Assembly: GCA_964035015.1 (NCBI GenBank)
Contig: OZ036004.1
Coordinates: 9,572,468-9,636,467 of the forward strand
Length of the DNA stretch: 64,000 nucleotides
Reading direction: 5' to 3'
DNA from: Corallium rubrum
Lineage: Eukaryota > Cnidaria > Anthozoa > Scleralcyonacea > Coralliidae
How positions within the stretch are numbered: the stretch's first letter is position 1; every line of letters begins with the position of its first letter. Below the pieces are notes generated by a model. That model did no database searches. It was not told the origin of the DNA and saw only the letters and a program-made list of their open reading frames with translations. This document shows positions 1 through 10,339 of the stretch, one piece after another. The position numbers and the translations under genes were made by a program.

Positions 1-650
1 TGAGATCATTGTCAAAAGCATTCAAGTACATTTTGTCTCCTTGTACTAAGTAAGACATTGTCGATCACCGATAAACTCATAAAAGAACATTGCTTTCCTC
101 GTGACTGGCCATTGAAACGTTCATGCCTGTTGAATACTTCCACGAGCAAATAAAGGCATGTGTTGTACTTACCGTGAATTTTTGTCGAAGAAATAGGCAA
201 AGAAGACAACGTGTTAGCGGGACATGCGCAGTTGAGTTGAGAGATCACATGATCTAACATCTCGATGGCAAAAATTTCACAAATCGAGATTCTAGTTATT
301 CTCGTACCCAGACCCTTTCTAGTCGGCTATACATAGCTCGGCAAAGGGACTGGCACGAGTTAACACATGCTGCCTCCTTTCGGTCGGCAGCAAAAATTGA
401 AAATTTGGAAAATTGGAAAATTGTATAACATCTATACAATCTCAGAAAATAATGTTCAGGACACTTAATGTTTCGGCCCCTTCTCCCTTATATTATTATG
501 TTGTTCAGTAGTGATCTGATTTAATTAATATGATATTATCTAGAATAGGCCTTCCCTCAAGCTTATCCATATATAGCTCTTGACTGAACGCGGGAATCAG
601 ACCTCTTAACCTTGCGACAGCCAATGAAGTTTACCGTAGTATTAAATTAC
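1..650. other. unassigned AT-rich DNA
   Basis: No convincing gene or element was recognised. A short inverted pairing near 300-360 (CTCGTACCCAGACCC against GGGACTGGCACGAG) looks like a decayed relative of the palindrome at 668-741. The 82-codon minus-strand frame at 12-260 has no recognisable domain and is probably chance. Confidence 0.4.
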
Positions 651-812
651 TCAGGGATCGAATTGGCAACCTCGTACCCAGGGTTTTATCCCCGCCCACC
701 GGTGGGCGGAGCAGCGGAGATAAGACCCTGGGTACGAGGTTCGAATTGAACCTGCAATCCTCTAATCACCTGTTAGAAGCTCCTAGTCTAACCATTGAGC
801 TACTGAGGCTCG
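651..812 (-). mobile_element. tRNA-like SINE head, interrupted by a palindromic MITE
   Basis: Read on the minus strand, the segment has an A-box-like AGTAGCTCAATGGTTAGA, an anticodon-arm-like stretch and a B-box-like GGTTCAATTC. The 3' part (ATCCCTGAG) pairs with the CTCAG near the 5' end once the inserted palindrome at 668-741 is removed. I infer a decayed tRNA or tRNA-derived SINE head. The anticodon arm does not fold cleanly, so a functional tRNA is unlikely. Confidence 0.45.
668..741. mobile_element. 74-bp palindromic mini-MITE with 8-bp flanking repeat
   Basis: The arms AACCTCGTACCCAGGG and CCCTGGGTACGAGGTT are perfect inverses around a GC-rich centre (CCCACCGGTGGG). Near-identical octamers flank it: CGAATTGG at 659-666 and CGAATTGA at 742-749. 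That arrangement suggests insertion into the surrounding tRNA-like sequence with an 8-bp target duplication of hAT type. It has no coding capacity. Confidence 0.65.
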
Positions 813-827
813 AATGGAGAGCGATAC

Positions 828-1040
828 ACCTTATTCCAAAATGGTCGCCGAATTAATATTCTTTTATATACATATAAATTGGCCCTAATGAACTCGTTTT
901 CATGTACGAAATTCAAAAGAATTTTTACCCTAAAATTTCTATCCTTCGCTTTGCAAAGGCAGCATTTCACTTCTGATAAGAACTCCTACTTTATATGCAT
1001 ACAAAAGAATTTTAAATTGTCCGCCATTTTGGAATAAGGT
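828..1040. mobile_element. MITE, CCTTATTC family, copy 1
   Basis: The terminal inverted repeats are ACCTTATTCCAAAATGG at the left and the inverse CCATTTTGGAATAAGGT at the right, 213 bp overall. The same ends (CCTTATTCAAAAATGGCC) occur at 11962-12107 and, as a right half only, at 34070-34167. It is noncoding, and no clear target duplication survives. Confidence 0.65.
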
Positions 1041-1369
1041 CAATAAGGACAAGGTGGCAAATTTATTACAAGGGGCTTGGGAACCGGTGCGATGCTCTAG
1101 ATTGTTCCATCCAATCAATTGTCGTGGCACGTCTTGTTCCACTATAAACCTGGTCAATCCAGGATTAAATTAAAAGCCGTTTATAATCATAATTTCCGTG
1201 CTTCATCGCTGGCTGGTGATCACGACACCATATTTAGGCCACGCCACTTCTCTGCGATCTCAACAAAATTAACTTTTTTGCTATTAGAGGTTCATGATTA
1301 TCGCAAAATTCGACTCTTTGAATACTTTTCATTATACTAATCAGTTTCTGAGATTGTGATTACGTTATA

Positions 1370-1640
1370 TGTATCGTGATCCAACAGTGTTGCGTTCACA
1401 CTAAAACTAAACTAAACAAACTTTATTTATATACTGGATAACCCTATTTGTCATATCTAAACTGTTTTTTTCTAGTTGTCCAGTCTAGTGATACTACACA
1501 GAATCGCCAGTACGCATAGTTGCGTTTATACACGGACTAGACTAACTTTATTTATATGATAAGTTGTACGTATATACACGTAGTCCATAATCCTAGCTAT
1601 CAGTCCTATCTAAACTGCATGTCCTCTCTCCACAGGGATT
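1370..1640 (-). repeat. decayed SINE-tail units in tandem
   Basis: Blocks at about 1378-1500 and 1522-1630 both read TTGCGTT, then ACTAAACT or ACTAGACT, then CTTTATTTATAT, then CTATCTAAACTG. On the minus strand this matches the 3' part of the tRNA-type SINEs seen at 5565 and 14335 (AAACAGTTTA, then ATCCAGTATA, then AGTTTAG). A third unit lies at 2265-2440, beyond the hAT MITE that now separates them. I infer a small tandem array of SINE-derived units. Confidence 0.5.
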
Positions 1641-2200
1641 ATTTTAAGGAATTTTTATCACTGCACAAAGAGCTGAAAAAGGCATAAAATCTACTGACTT
1701 TAGTAGCACGTTAAACAGCGATGGAGCACTGAGTAGCTCAGTAGCTCGTCAGTAATCAACTATAGTCATACTGTCATAGTATACATAAGCGGCCCTCTTT
1801 TCCCCCAATTTTTAATGATTTAATCCCTTTCGCACAGCATATACATTCGCATTTTCAAAATAACAATGGTCAAACGGTAGCACACGGGCACAGACGCATC
1901 GACATTATAAAAAGTTTACGGTACGCTTAACGTTATCAGAAGATAGTGGACTTGGGTCCTTTAACTTATCGTCTTATTTGTGCATTTGCTAATTTAAATA
2001 TTAATATTAAATAGTACATGTTGGAATGTAGTATGTACTGTGCCTTTGAACATAATTTCTGATGCAATCCTTTCACGAATAACACCCATTCTTAAGTATT
2101 AAAGAAAAATTTATCACTGCGCAAAATTGCGCTTATCACTGCACAAATCTCATTTATCACTGCACAAATTGGTTATCACTGCACGTTAAAATAATCCCTG
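1633..2200. mobile_element. non-autonomous hAT element with perfect 8-bp TSD
   Basis: The ends CAGGGATTATTTTAA and TTAAAATAATCCCTG are inverse. The octamer TCTCTCCA is directly duplicated at 1625-1632 and 2201-2208. CAGGG-type termini with an 8-bp duplication are diagnostic of the hAT superfamily. Inside each end are copies of TTATCACTGCACAAA, one near 1656 and four between 2108 and 2186. Such subterminal repeats are typical transposase-binding sites in hAT elements. There is no coding capacity, so it depended on a transposase elsewhere. The perfect duplication suggests a relatively young insertion. Confidence 0.85.
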
Positions 2201-2209
2201 TCTCTCCAT

Positions 2210-2450
2210 GCAGCAGCCATCACTCATTGGTCTTGTACAGAGTTGTCAGTTGCGATCTACATATATAGAGTTGCGCTCACACGGACCGTAACTAGACTAT
2301 TACATTCTATTTATGCTAGATAACCATAACTATCTTTAGTATCCTATCAAAACTGTTCTCTCTTGCCGGTCAGTCCAGTGTAGGGCTCAGTGGTCCATCC
2401 AGTTTCACTACACGCAATCCACGTACAGAGTTGCGTTTACGCAGACAAAT
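2210..2450 (-). repeat. decayed SINE-tail unit, continuation of the 1370-1640 array
   Basis: The landmarks of the units before the hAT MITE recur here: AGTTGCG, ACTAGACT, TCTATTTATGCTAGATAACC and CCTATCAAAACTG. This shows the array was continuous before the MITE at 1633-2200 inserted. Confidence 0.45.
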
Positions 2451-2589
2451 TTCCTGATTCCTGATCCATTCGCCGGATCCCATGCAATTCGTGGGTGTGT
2501 CAAACGAGTAGAGTCTGCACGCAGGCTACAGATGTCTGCGTCCGTCGCTGTTTATAAGGACAGCTGGACAGGCTCGGGAGGTCAACGAA

Positions 2590-3250
2590 GTACACACCTG
2601 CCAAGTCTCATGGTTTTGCCGTGAGACTCACGATTTTGACTACAATCTCACGGTCTCACGATTCCATACTCGATTCTCACGATAAATGAAAATCCTAAAA
2701 CTAGATTCTAGATTCTTCATTGGTATGATTTCAGTATTTTAATTTACCGAAATTTAGCGACAAAATAAATATGGACATAGATTGTATAGTCTGCACTTGT
2801 AGATGTAAGACAACTGACAAGTAACGTAGTAATTTAGCAGTCACGAAATTAAAATTCATTTCCACATCCGCCATTTTGACGATGGTATACACCATCGTCA
2901 AATAAAACAAAACCCAAAAAACAACAAAAAGTCTTATCTTTTATTAATACTACTGTATTTGTTAAAACTATTACATGGGAAAAAAGCAAAATGAATTGAT
3001 TTGAACATGAACGTTGTTTTCTCAATATTTTTGCATTTTTCTCACTATATTTTGGGAGGTAAAAATTGGATCTCATTGTTTTTGCTTGGGGTAGGTTGGC
3101 AATGAGAACAACAAAGACTGGAACTTCTGGTTATTTCTATTTTAGAGTTATTCTCAGAGAAACTCAAAGATAAAATTTCATGATTTAAGAAAATGCGGTA
3201 AATACGTTGACTTGAACGAGAAGTAGAGCCCAGAATGCCAATTCTCAAAT
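2590..3250. repeat. decayed repeat with CTCACG motifs, then unassigned DNA
   Basis: The stretch 2600-2680 repeats GTGAGACTCACGA-type motifs and resembles 4330-4430, the left side of the element at 4324-4850, so it is probably a diverged copy. From 2700 to 3250 no gene was recognised. Two minus-strand frames of 67 and 75 codons there are low-complexity and probably chance. Confidence 0.35.
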
Positions 3251-3327
3251 CTCGCTCGAATCAACAATTTTTTCCGTTAACTTCAGTCATGAAATGCTTT
3301 TATCATAGGTATGGTTAGTAGTTTATA

Positions 3328-3843
3328 TACTTTTCTGCAATATATACTGCCATTTGCCTTCAAGCGTTTAGCGAATAACTATAGTTGTTTTCGAGTTTTG
3401 AAACAAACGTTGTCCAATGACAACTATACGTTTGACAGATCAGATCAACGACGAATAGGGTGTAACTTCCCGTTGTTATTGCTTCTTCAACCTTGCGTTG
3501 ATATTTTCTCACCGTTTGACAGATCAAATCAATAACGAATAGGGGGTGTAACTTTCCGTTGTCAATACTTGTCATCGTTCTTCTCACACAGCAACGTTTG
3601 CTTGGCATAACTTGTCTTTGGCTTAATTAATTGTGAGAATTGGAACGATCAGCGAACGCAGATTGTCTGATAAGGGTCGTTCACTTCGATATGACCTGCA
3701 GAACGCATTTATTTTGTATTCCATGTTTGCCGTGGCTATAGTGGTCATAGGACAACGTTTGTTTCAAAACTCACAAACAACTAGGTATTCGCTAAACGCT
3801 AAACGCTTGAATGCAAATGGCAGTATTGGGTGTTTAAGTATAC
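3328..3843. mobile_element. foldback element with internal direct duplication
   Basis: The left arm (about 3328-3425) reads TGCCATTTGCCTTCAAGCGT and later TTTTGAAACAAACGTTGTCC. The right arm (about 3745-3843) carries the inverse. Between them CGTTTGACAGATCA, followed by a CAACG or TAACG GAATAGGG block, is repeated at 3429 and 3513, a tandem duplication of about 85 bp. No transposase is encoded. Confidence 0.6.
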
Positions 3844-4195
3844 GCGTGTAACGGATTGTAATCCGAAAACTGCATCACTGCATCTTACACGGCATTTCCG
3901 GTTTCTGGATCACGCTAGAACTCTACTTCCGGAACAGGATTGGATTTATGTCTCGCGATCGGATGTCTAACGTAGCTTTGTGTCACGGCTCTTACTTGAG
4001 CTCGTGCTATTATGAGTTCAAATCAAGGCTGTGATATATAGCCTACAATCCTGGTCAAAAGTCCTTGGTTTGGGGCAAAAGTACACGAGTTGTCAAAAAC
4101 AGGGAAGTGTTCCAATAATTTTGGCCAGAAGTGTTAACAAAAGGTCCGCTATGCGTACATGTATCTGCGCCAAACCCACCACTGTGAGAATCGCT

Positions 4196-4302
4196 TGTCA
4201 AGATCTTGTGTGATCTTGTAAAATCTTGTAAGATCTTAAGAAAAATCTTATAAGATTTTTACACGTAGATCTTATAAGATTTTAACGAGATCTTATAAGA
4301 TA
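4196..4302. repeat. GATCTTATAAGAT minisatellite
   Basis: About seven imperfect copies of a self-complementary 13-20 bp motif (GATCTTGTAAGATC, ATCTTATAAGATTTT) lie head to tail. Each unit is a palindrome, so the array can form alternative hairpins. Confidence 0.6.
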
Positions 4303-4925
4303 ATTAAAATCATCTGGCGTTAGCAGACCTCTCAACTCTCACGCATTCGGCGTGAGACTCACGTATTCAGTTTCACTCTCACGCGCTCACGCAGCTATCT
4401 GTAAACCTCACGCACTGGGCAGTTTGTGTTAAATTTTAGAAAAAAATATCGTACAATCAACTACTGGGAAGTTTTATGTTAATTTTTTAAAACAAATTAC
4501 GATGCAGTCCCAGTTCCAGAGAAGACAGACGCCAAAATCATTCAAATCAGCAACTTGTTTCTTGCCAGGGTCTTAACCGCTGTTATTATTATTATATGTG
4601 ACTGTGGATTCAGAAATAATACCGAAATAGTATGATCTTTTAAGTTAACTATATATATATATAATACACGCGTTGGGATTCAAGTTAAATGCTTTAGATT
4701 TCATTTCAAAGTGCTCTCAAACTGCAAGGAAAACGGCATTTCAGACATTTGAGATTCAAAAATTTTCCGGTGGGGCATGCCCCCGGATCCCCCTAGGTGG
4801 GTGTCGTCCCAAATCTCACTCCGTCACAAATTTCAAAGTTGAGAGGTCTGCGTTAGACAGAGTAAAAAGATAAAGTTGTTCGACAACAACAATACAGTGG
4901 AAAGGTTAATGACAATTCAAAACAT
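4303..4925 (+). mobile_element. CGTCTGGCGTTAG core mini-element split by a 527-bp element
   Basis: The left part at 4303-4323 ends CATCTGGCGTTAG. The right part resumes at 4851 as CGTTAGACAGAGTAAAAAG and continues through AAAGTTGTTCGACAAC to a TTAA near 4910. This matches copies at 9133-9220 and 19061-19148. The insertion duplicated CGTTAG on both sides. Confidence 0.5.
4324..4850. mobile_element. non-autonomous DNA element with CAGACCTCTCAACT ends
   Basis: The termini CAGACCTCTCAACT (left) and AGTTGAGAGGTCTG (right) are exact inverses, and CGTTAG is repeated at both borders. Inside are CTCACG-rich DNA at the left and the block GGGGCATGCCCCCGGATCC at 4773. The GGGGCATGCCCCC block recurs in decayed form near 28940, 46560 and 47710. 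It has no transposase frame. The CAG-start termini suggest hAT, but the duplication is 6 bp rather than 8, so the superfamily is uncertain. Confidence 0.6.
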
Positions 4926-4996
4926 ATCTGAATTGTTGATTGCATCATTTCTTTTAGAACGATCAACGATGCAGCCTTTAGTATTTTATTCTGGCA

Positions 4997-5210
4997 AGGC
5001 CTGGCCAAGGGCTTTCAACATTTCATTCAACATTGTTGAACGCGTGTTGAACAAAAATTTGAACATGTTCAAATTTCGTTCAACATCATTCAACACCATT
5101 CAACAACTTTCAACATCATTCAACAGGGGTGGCCAAACGCTTTCAACATGTTGAATCACGGTTGAATTCAACAATGTTGAATGAAATGTTGAAAGCATTT
5201 GGCCAGACCT
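4997..5210. mobile_element. foldback MITE rich in TTCAACA/TGTTGAA
   Basis: The left arm GGCCTGGCCAAGGGCTTTCA continues through ACATTTCATTCAACATTGTTG. The right arm at 5165-5210 is its inverse with about four mismatches. Between the arms TTCAACA or its complement recurs more than ten times. Immediately right lies AACGCCAGACGATTTTAC, the CGTCTGGCGTT core on the minus strand, so this MITE sits next to or inside another mini-element. Confidence 0.65.
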
Positions 5211-5275
5211 AACGCCAGACGATTTTACTAACTCGTCAAGGCCAAGGGAAGAGGCGCTAAGGGGTTAAACATTGT
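5206..5275 (-). mobile_element. CGTCTGGCGTT core mini-element, part
   Basis: On the minus strand the segment reads TTAACCCCTTAGCGCC, then TTGACGAGTTAGTAAAATCG, then TCTGGCGTT. This matches the GACGAGTAAAATCGTCTGGCG form seen at 9140, 12640 and 19068. It is truncated by the foldback MITE on its left. Confidence 0.5.
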
Positions 5276-5564
5276 ACCTCAGTGACCGGAAAAAATCTAC
5301 ATTCAAGCAAAAAAGGAGTCTTCGTCTCGCCCCGTTAAAGGGTCTGGAATAATTGTACACCCTGGGCGTGACCTTTCTATGCACGCGAGTGCGTGTATAT
5401 ATATTTATATAATCTTTGAAGGCCACTTGGACAGAATTAATAGCAACATATAATGTTATCCGGGTTTTTTTGTCTATTATTTTCGAAGTTTTTAGCTCTT
5501 AATGGGGCATCAAGTGGAAATCGTCAAAAACAGCAAAGCGTCCTAACAATTTTTGCCATTTAAG

Positions 5565-5810
5565 GGGTGTTGGTGGCACAGAGGTTAGCTCAAGTGCCTT
5601 TCAATTCACCTCTACGACCTGGGGAGGATTCCTGAAAAAGTTTACCATGTGCCCTTTAGCTATGTCTGAGACCACAGGTTTTCGGCTTCGTTGCGGCTAC
5701 GTGTATTCCGGCTTTTCCCTGTAAGAACACGGAACTGGACCTCTAGGGAAAACAGTTTAAATATCAGTCGATAGGGCTATCCAGTATAAACAAACTTAGT
5801 TTTTAAGGTG
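5565..5810 (+). mobile_element. tRNA-derived SINE, copy 1
   Basis: The head TTGGTGGCACAGAGGTTAGC is an A-box region, and a damaged B box (ACCTGGGGAGGATTCC) follows. The body ends GGACCTCTAGGGAAAACAGT, then ATCCAGTATAAACAAACTTAG. The same order is seen in the better copy at 14335-14610. It is transcribed by RNA polymerase III when intact and mobilised by a LINE. This copy is diverged in the B box. Confidence 0.7.
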
Positions 5811-7160
5811 TCTGTACGACAAAAACTATCGGGATTTGAAGATCGCTATTTATACTATACTATACTCTAGTCCTCCATAATGTAGGCGAGCCAACAACAG
5901 CAGAATAACAGTGTTAAACATCCAGAAGCTGTATCTATACTTTGTTTATTTTAAACAGTATATTTACTTTGAGTGGAGTTTGCTATTTTATTTGAAATGA
6001 TGCGCGCGCAACACCCGGAAGCTCGCTTATTCCCACGAACAGGGTACACGAGAATTAGTCACGATTGCTGGCTGTATTCACAGGATACAGCTTAAAGTAT
6101 CTTACAAAAATATATAACCCAGGATACGATTAACTAACTCTATACGTCAACTATTATCTGAATCAAGTGATACACGGCAAATATAACCATGACCACATAT
6201 TCAGCTCAACCTGGGCAAATATATAATCCGCTGACAGATATGCCCGCAACGTTTCCTCTCTATTTTCCTAAAACCTTTGATTCAACTATTCAATATCCAT
6301 TTCTCACCCTTATAATTCTTTAGCTACCTATTATTTAGCTTTTTAAAATTCTTAACTATCAAATGTGTTTCTAAAATACCGAAGTTACTAAGTTAGTCGT
6401 ATCGACAGTACTTGCTTCAGCGATTTCAGTGTTTTCGTTTCAACCGTGGTTTCAAGTATAATCTTTTAGTGTTGTTGTAATCGCTCACCTTAATAAGATT
6501 AAGCCTAACTTTATCTGTTTCCTTTCATCATTTTATGATCTTTAAGAAAATAAATCAGAAAATTCCCCGACGGCCTAGCTATATAACCGAGAAACAACTG
6601 GCCTGCCGATTTATTATTGGATCCGGTGTCTTGTGGAACACATTGGCTTTAAGAAGGAAAACTACGAAAGCTTCCAAGCTTGTGGTCATTTTGCCCATAT
6701 TCAGGTATGATTTTGAGAATTATTGTATATTAGAAAGCTCTAACTGTAACACCGTGCAGCTACGTCTATGAGCGCGATTTTAGTCTAAACACGCGATGCA
6801 GACTCGTTTGTTTTTTTTGGGAAATGCCATGCATGTTTGACCTTGGTGTGAAAAATTAGATAAAGGTAGATTTGTAGAAGGTGCGATATTTTTGCATGAT
6901 TTCAACACCCTTAATTTCTCATCTCTACGTGTTTGCTAAAGTTTACTTTTTATTTGTAAATCAAGTGCTTCTGTTGAAGCAATTTTGTTTACGCGACGTC
7001 GCTTTGCGGATTGTCGAAGTCTCGATTTTTGTTTACTTGTTTCAAGTCGAATTAATGCCTGGCAATTTTACTTGCCCAGGGAAAAACCCTGGTGGAGAAG
7101 GGGTCAATCCATATAATTTATCTTTTTTCCATTTTATATTATTTTATGTAACTTTACTTT
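5811..7160. other. unassigned AT-rich DNA
   Basis: No gene or clear element was recognised. Short plus-strand frames at 6535-6771 and 6881-7162 have no recognisable domain and biased, AT-driven composition. I regard them as chance. Confidence 0.35.
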
Positions 7161-7163
7161 GAC

Positions 7164-7192
7164 TAAATAAATAAATAAATAAATAAATAAAT
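7164..7192 (+). repeat. (AAAT)n microsatellite
   Basis: About seven copies of AAAT/AATA follow TTTGACT. This could be the tail of a decayed retroelement, but nothing upstream identifies one. Confidence 0.7.
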
Positions 7193-7333
7193 ACAAGGTT
7201 GGGAACACCGCAACAGCTGAGGCCGATTACTGCGGGTAATGTATCGGAATAGTTTATAGAACGAAGCAGCGATTCAATATAGTCATATGCATTATCCTAT
7301 AGCTTTTCCAGACGGTCAATACATTACTTATAC

Positions 7334-7518
7334 CTGACGTACTTATTTGACTTCAGCGATTTCAGTAATGGCTCGTATGCGACTTTGCTGCCCCCAGTCG
7401 TGTGTGGGCTACTTGCGTCCGCGCATGCGCACGAAGTCATCTGAGGTTTTCTCGTCCTGGTCTTTTGTTCCATCCACTGATAAAGCCTTTCCTTAGAAAT
7501 TTCTTGGCAGGTCTCCAT
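7334..7518 (-). CDS. candidate coding exon, unidentified
   Basis: A minus-strand ATG at 7518 opens a 61-codon frame beginning METCQEISKERLYQWMEQ. At 7334 it reaches CAG followed by GTATAAGT, a near-consensus metazoan splice donor. The frame would leave exon phase 2. The composition (charged and polar residues, no simple-repeat bias) is more gene-like than neighbouring frames. No domain is recognised, no downstream exon was found, and the window has many decayed transposons, so this may be a remnant. Unspliced, the frame runs three more codons to a stop at 7324. Confidence 0.25.
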
Positions 7519-7519
7519 A

Positions 7520-8440
7520 TAAATTTAACTGTTTACGAAATGTTCTTCATCAAAGAGTCTCGAGCCAAGCTGCTTAGCACTCGATCCGACTCGATTCCCA
7601 CAAAAGTTGGATTACACTAACAACTGTGGTTGATTTTTGGCACGTATTTTTATTCACTTCTTCTTTATTTATTTATTAAGCTTCCAACATTTAATGTCAC
7701 CATGACACCAACTTGAAAAACTCCGTGGACAAATTCAAGTTCACATGATTAAAATTATCGTGAATATCACACACGTCAAAACTTCAAAATTTAACCTTGT
7801 ACAATATATACTACTTTTATTTATAATTAATGTTCACAATGTATTAAATAGTGTACGATAAATTGAACTTGAACTTGAACTTGACTAAATAGTCCGTAAG
7901 AAAACGCACTAATGACTTACTATTTTAACGTTTTAAGGATATTATTCCTTTCCTTTGCACAAAAATATATTTTTTGTATCGCGCAAAATCATTAATTAAG
8001 CGGTAATTTATAATTACTTTTATACAAACACAATACAAGAACGTTAATTTGCACAACAACATTGCACATCACAAGTGCGTTGCCAGGGTAACCGTAACAG
8101 CTTGGCCAACAACTGTGTGTTCGGTATTAACAATGGTAATGTGCGATTACTTCGCGCCCCAATGTACTAATGACAAGTTGCATGCCAAGCCCGTCTTACT
8201 AGGCTCCTTCCACTCCCTGCCAACGTGAAGCAACGCATGGTTTCCTTGTTGTTAACCCTTGGTTATGCTATAACCTCATTTCATAATAGCGATTGATTTG
8301 AATATTCTTTTGTGTGCATCTTAGTAAGCCTTTCTGGCCTCGTTTGTGTGTCTGCAATACAAAAGACTCTTTGCTTCATAATGAGAGCAGAAAGGCTCAT
8401 TTAGATGCTCGTAAAAGAAGACTTAAACTGAAGGCGGTGC
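7520..8440. other. unassigned DNA
   Basis: No element was identified. A short TTGAACTTGAAC tandem (three copies near 7863-7885) and AT-rich DNA are present. Confidence 0.35.
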
Positions 8441-8441
8441 C

Positions 8442-8700
8442 TGTTCGTTCGTTCGTTCGTTCGTTCGTTCGTTCGTTCGTTCGTTCGTTCGTTCGTTCGT
8501 TCGTTCGTTCGTTCGTTCGTTCGTTCGTTCGTTCGTTCGTTCGTTCGTTCGTTCGTTCGTTCGTTCGTTCGTTCGTTCGTTCGTTCGTTCGTTCGTTCGT
8601 TCGTTCGTTCGTTCGTTCGTTCGTTCGTTCGTTCGTTCGTTCGTTCGTTCGTTCGTTCGTTCGTTCGTTCGTTCGTTCGTTCGTTCGTTCGTTCGTTCGG
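8442..8700 (+). repeat. (TTCG)n microsatellite, about 64 copies
   Basis: An essentially pure tetranucleotide array of about 258 bp. The apparent 131-residue protein of repeated VRSF across it is an artefact, because a 4-bp repeat is open in all three frames of the strand. The inverse (CGAA)n array lies at 56463-56742. Confidence 0.97.
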
Positions 8701-8724
8701 ACGGACTAGGTCTGGAGGAGTCTA

Positions 8725-9072
8725 AGCCCTAATCAAACGTGAACGCAAGTCATCGCAAGTTAGCTTTACGATGACTTGATGCCACCAGTCAAAACGTCGG
8801 CACAGGTCGTCGCAAGTTCTGCACTTCCGCCAGTTCCCACGCCTTTTCGCTAGTTCTCATTCATGGTAGTTTCTATGGCGACGGAGCACGAAAGACATGC
8901 ATCGACTTGTGTTTTGTGCTCAAACGTTTCGCAAGTTGAAGAAAACTTGCGATGAAATTTGAACAAGATCAAATTAGTCGCAAGCTAACGCAAGTCATCG
9001 CAAGCTGGCGATCAAACGAGACACAAGCAAGCCCAAGCTAAAACTTGCGATGACTTGCGTTCTCGTTTGATT
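8725..9072. mobile_element. foldback MITE rich in GCAAGTCATCGCAAG
   Basis: The left arm reads CTAATCAAACGTGAACGC, then AAGTCATCGCAAGTT. The right arm (about 9030-9072) reads AACTTGCGATGACTTGCGTT, then CTCGTTTGATTAG. The motif CGCAAGT recurs about ten times on both strands within 348 bp. It is noncoding. Confidence 0.7.
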
Positions 9073-9132
9073 AGAGTTTTACTCTTTGTCTCTATAAATC
9101 CACTGACGTCTCAGTTAACTTTCATTTCCTGT

Positions 9133-9220
9133 ACGACTTTTCGACGAGTAAAATCATCTGGCGTTAATTAGACTAAAAAGCTAAAGTTGTCCCACAAAAA
9201 TGCGCGCCCATCAAAGGATT
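9133..9220 (+). mobile_element. CGTCTGGCGTTA core mini-element
   Basis: CGACGAGTAAAATCATCTGG is followed by CGTTAATTAGACTAAAAAGC, then TAAAGTTGTCCCAC and a GGATTAA end. It is the same layout as the copy at 19061-19148, and it is noncoding. Confidence 0.55.
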
Positions 9221-9277
9221 AAAAGTAATGTTATGATAGTATTTAAGCGTTGTTCATTAAAAAATAAATTTTCCTTC

Positions 9278-9732
9278 ACTTTAAAGTGTATATGAAATGA
9301 AAATTAATTTTGTCTAATTTGGAAGAACTCTTGGTATTGTAAAGTAACATCTTCTACAGTTTTTCCATATCTTACTTCGTTCTTGAGATCTTACTATTTG
9401 TTTGATATAATGAGTGACTGAGAAATCGTGCATATCATTGATATTAATCTGTTAAATCGCTTGAACCTGTGTTTATTTAAAGTCATGAGACAAATACACG
9501 TACACGCCCAGTTTCGTGTGAATTTGTTCGATAACTTCAACAATATTCCTAATTTTCCAACAACTTATTATACAATGTGACGTATGCAGTGTGCTCATTT
9601 ACTTATCAAACAAATAGTAATATCTCAAGAATGAAGTAAGATATGGAAAAACTGTAGAAGATGTTACTTTACAATATCAAGAGCTCTTTCAAATTAGACA
9701 AACTTAATTTTCATTTCATATACACTTTAATA
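9278..9732. mobile_element. foldback element with ~140-bp arms
   Basis: The left arm (about 9278-9420) contains AAAGTGTATATGAAATGAAA, AAGTAACATCTTCTACAG and CAAACAAATAGTAAGATC in inverse sense to the right arm (about 9600-9732). Fragments of the same family appear at 11205-11310 (AACACTTAAAAACATC) and 12474-12605 (GAAGCAAGGAAACG), so it is dispersed. No coding frame is present. Confidence 0.65.
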
Positions 9733-10094
9733 TATCTGTACTGTCTAAAAGTATATAATTAAGGTATATCGGTTTCAATGCTTCAACCGTGCCAACTATA
9801 AGGTTAAGTACGTTTCGTCGTTTCCTTTCCAGTCAGCCAGGTCGGTCGAAGGAAAAACCGGGGCCTATAACGAAACCACTCGAGATTAAATTAATAGCGT
9901 GCGAAAAAGGAAATGAACCAAATATTTAGTCATCGCACTTTCTGGATCCAAACCAATTTTCCCAGGCTTAGCTTATGATTAATACTTGTTTATTTAAGTT
10001 TGTGGTATGCAGGGGAGGGCGTTGTCCTGTTCATCAGTCACCTTGAGCATGCAAGGGCATACTGAAACTTGGTGGAAGGGGGATATAGTCCGGT

Positions 10095-10335
10095 TTGTTG
10101 AGAAAAAATCGTTACATGTCTAATTATAAAAGCACCAAATTTGGTACAGACAAAGATTTTGCGGAGGGAGGGAAACCCAGTGAACCCGGTAAAAAAAACA
10201 AACCCTCGAGGCACAGGAGAGGAACAACAACTCTCAGTACTCACATGAAGCTAAATTCAGGTTACCCATCCGAGTACTAACCCTATGCATTCGACCACAG
10301 GCTTAACTTCAACGGTGCGCAATCGTGTTATTAGG
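10095..10335 (-). mobile_element. 5S-rRNA-derived SINE, copy C, decayed
   Basis: On the minus strand GTTAGTACTCGGATGGGTAAC is close to the internal promoter C-box region of 5S rRNA. Downstream CTCTCCTGTGCCTCGAGGGT and GGTTTCCCTCCCTCCGC match the body of the copies at 13070 and 19655. The 5S-like head is more diverged here. Confidence 0.65.
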
Positions 10336-10339
10336 CACT

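Noticed and set aside
8314..8709. 131-residue protein with repeated VRSF
   Set aside because: It is a translation of a pure TTCG microsatellite, which is open in every frame. No coding evidence lies outside the array.
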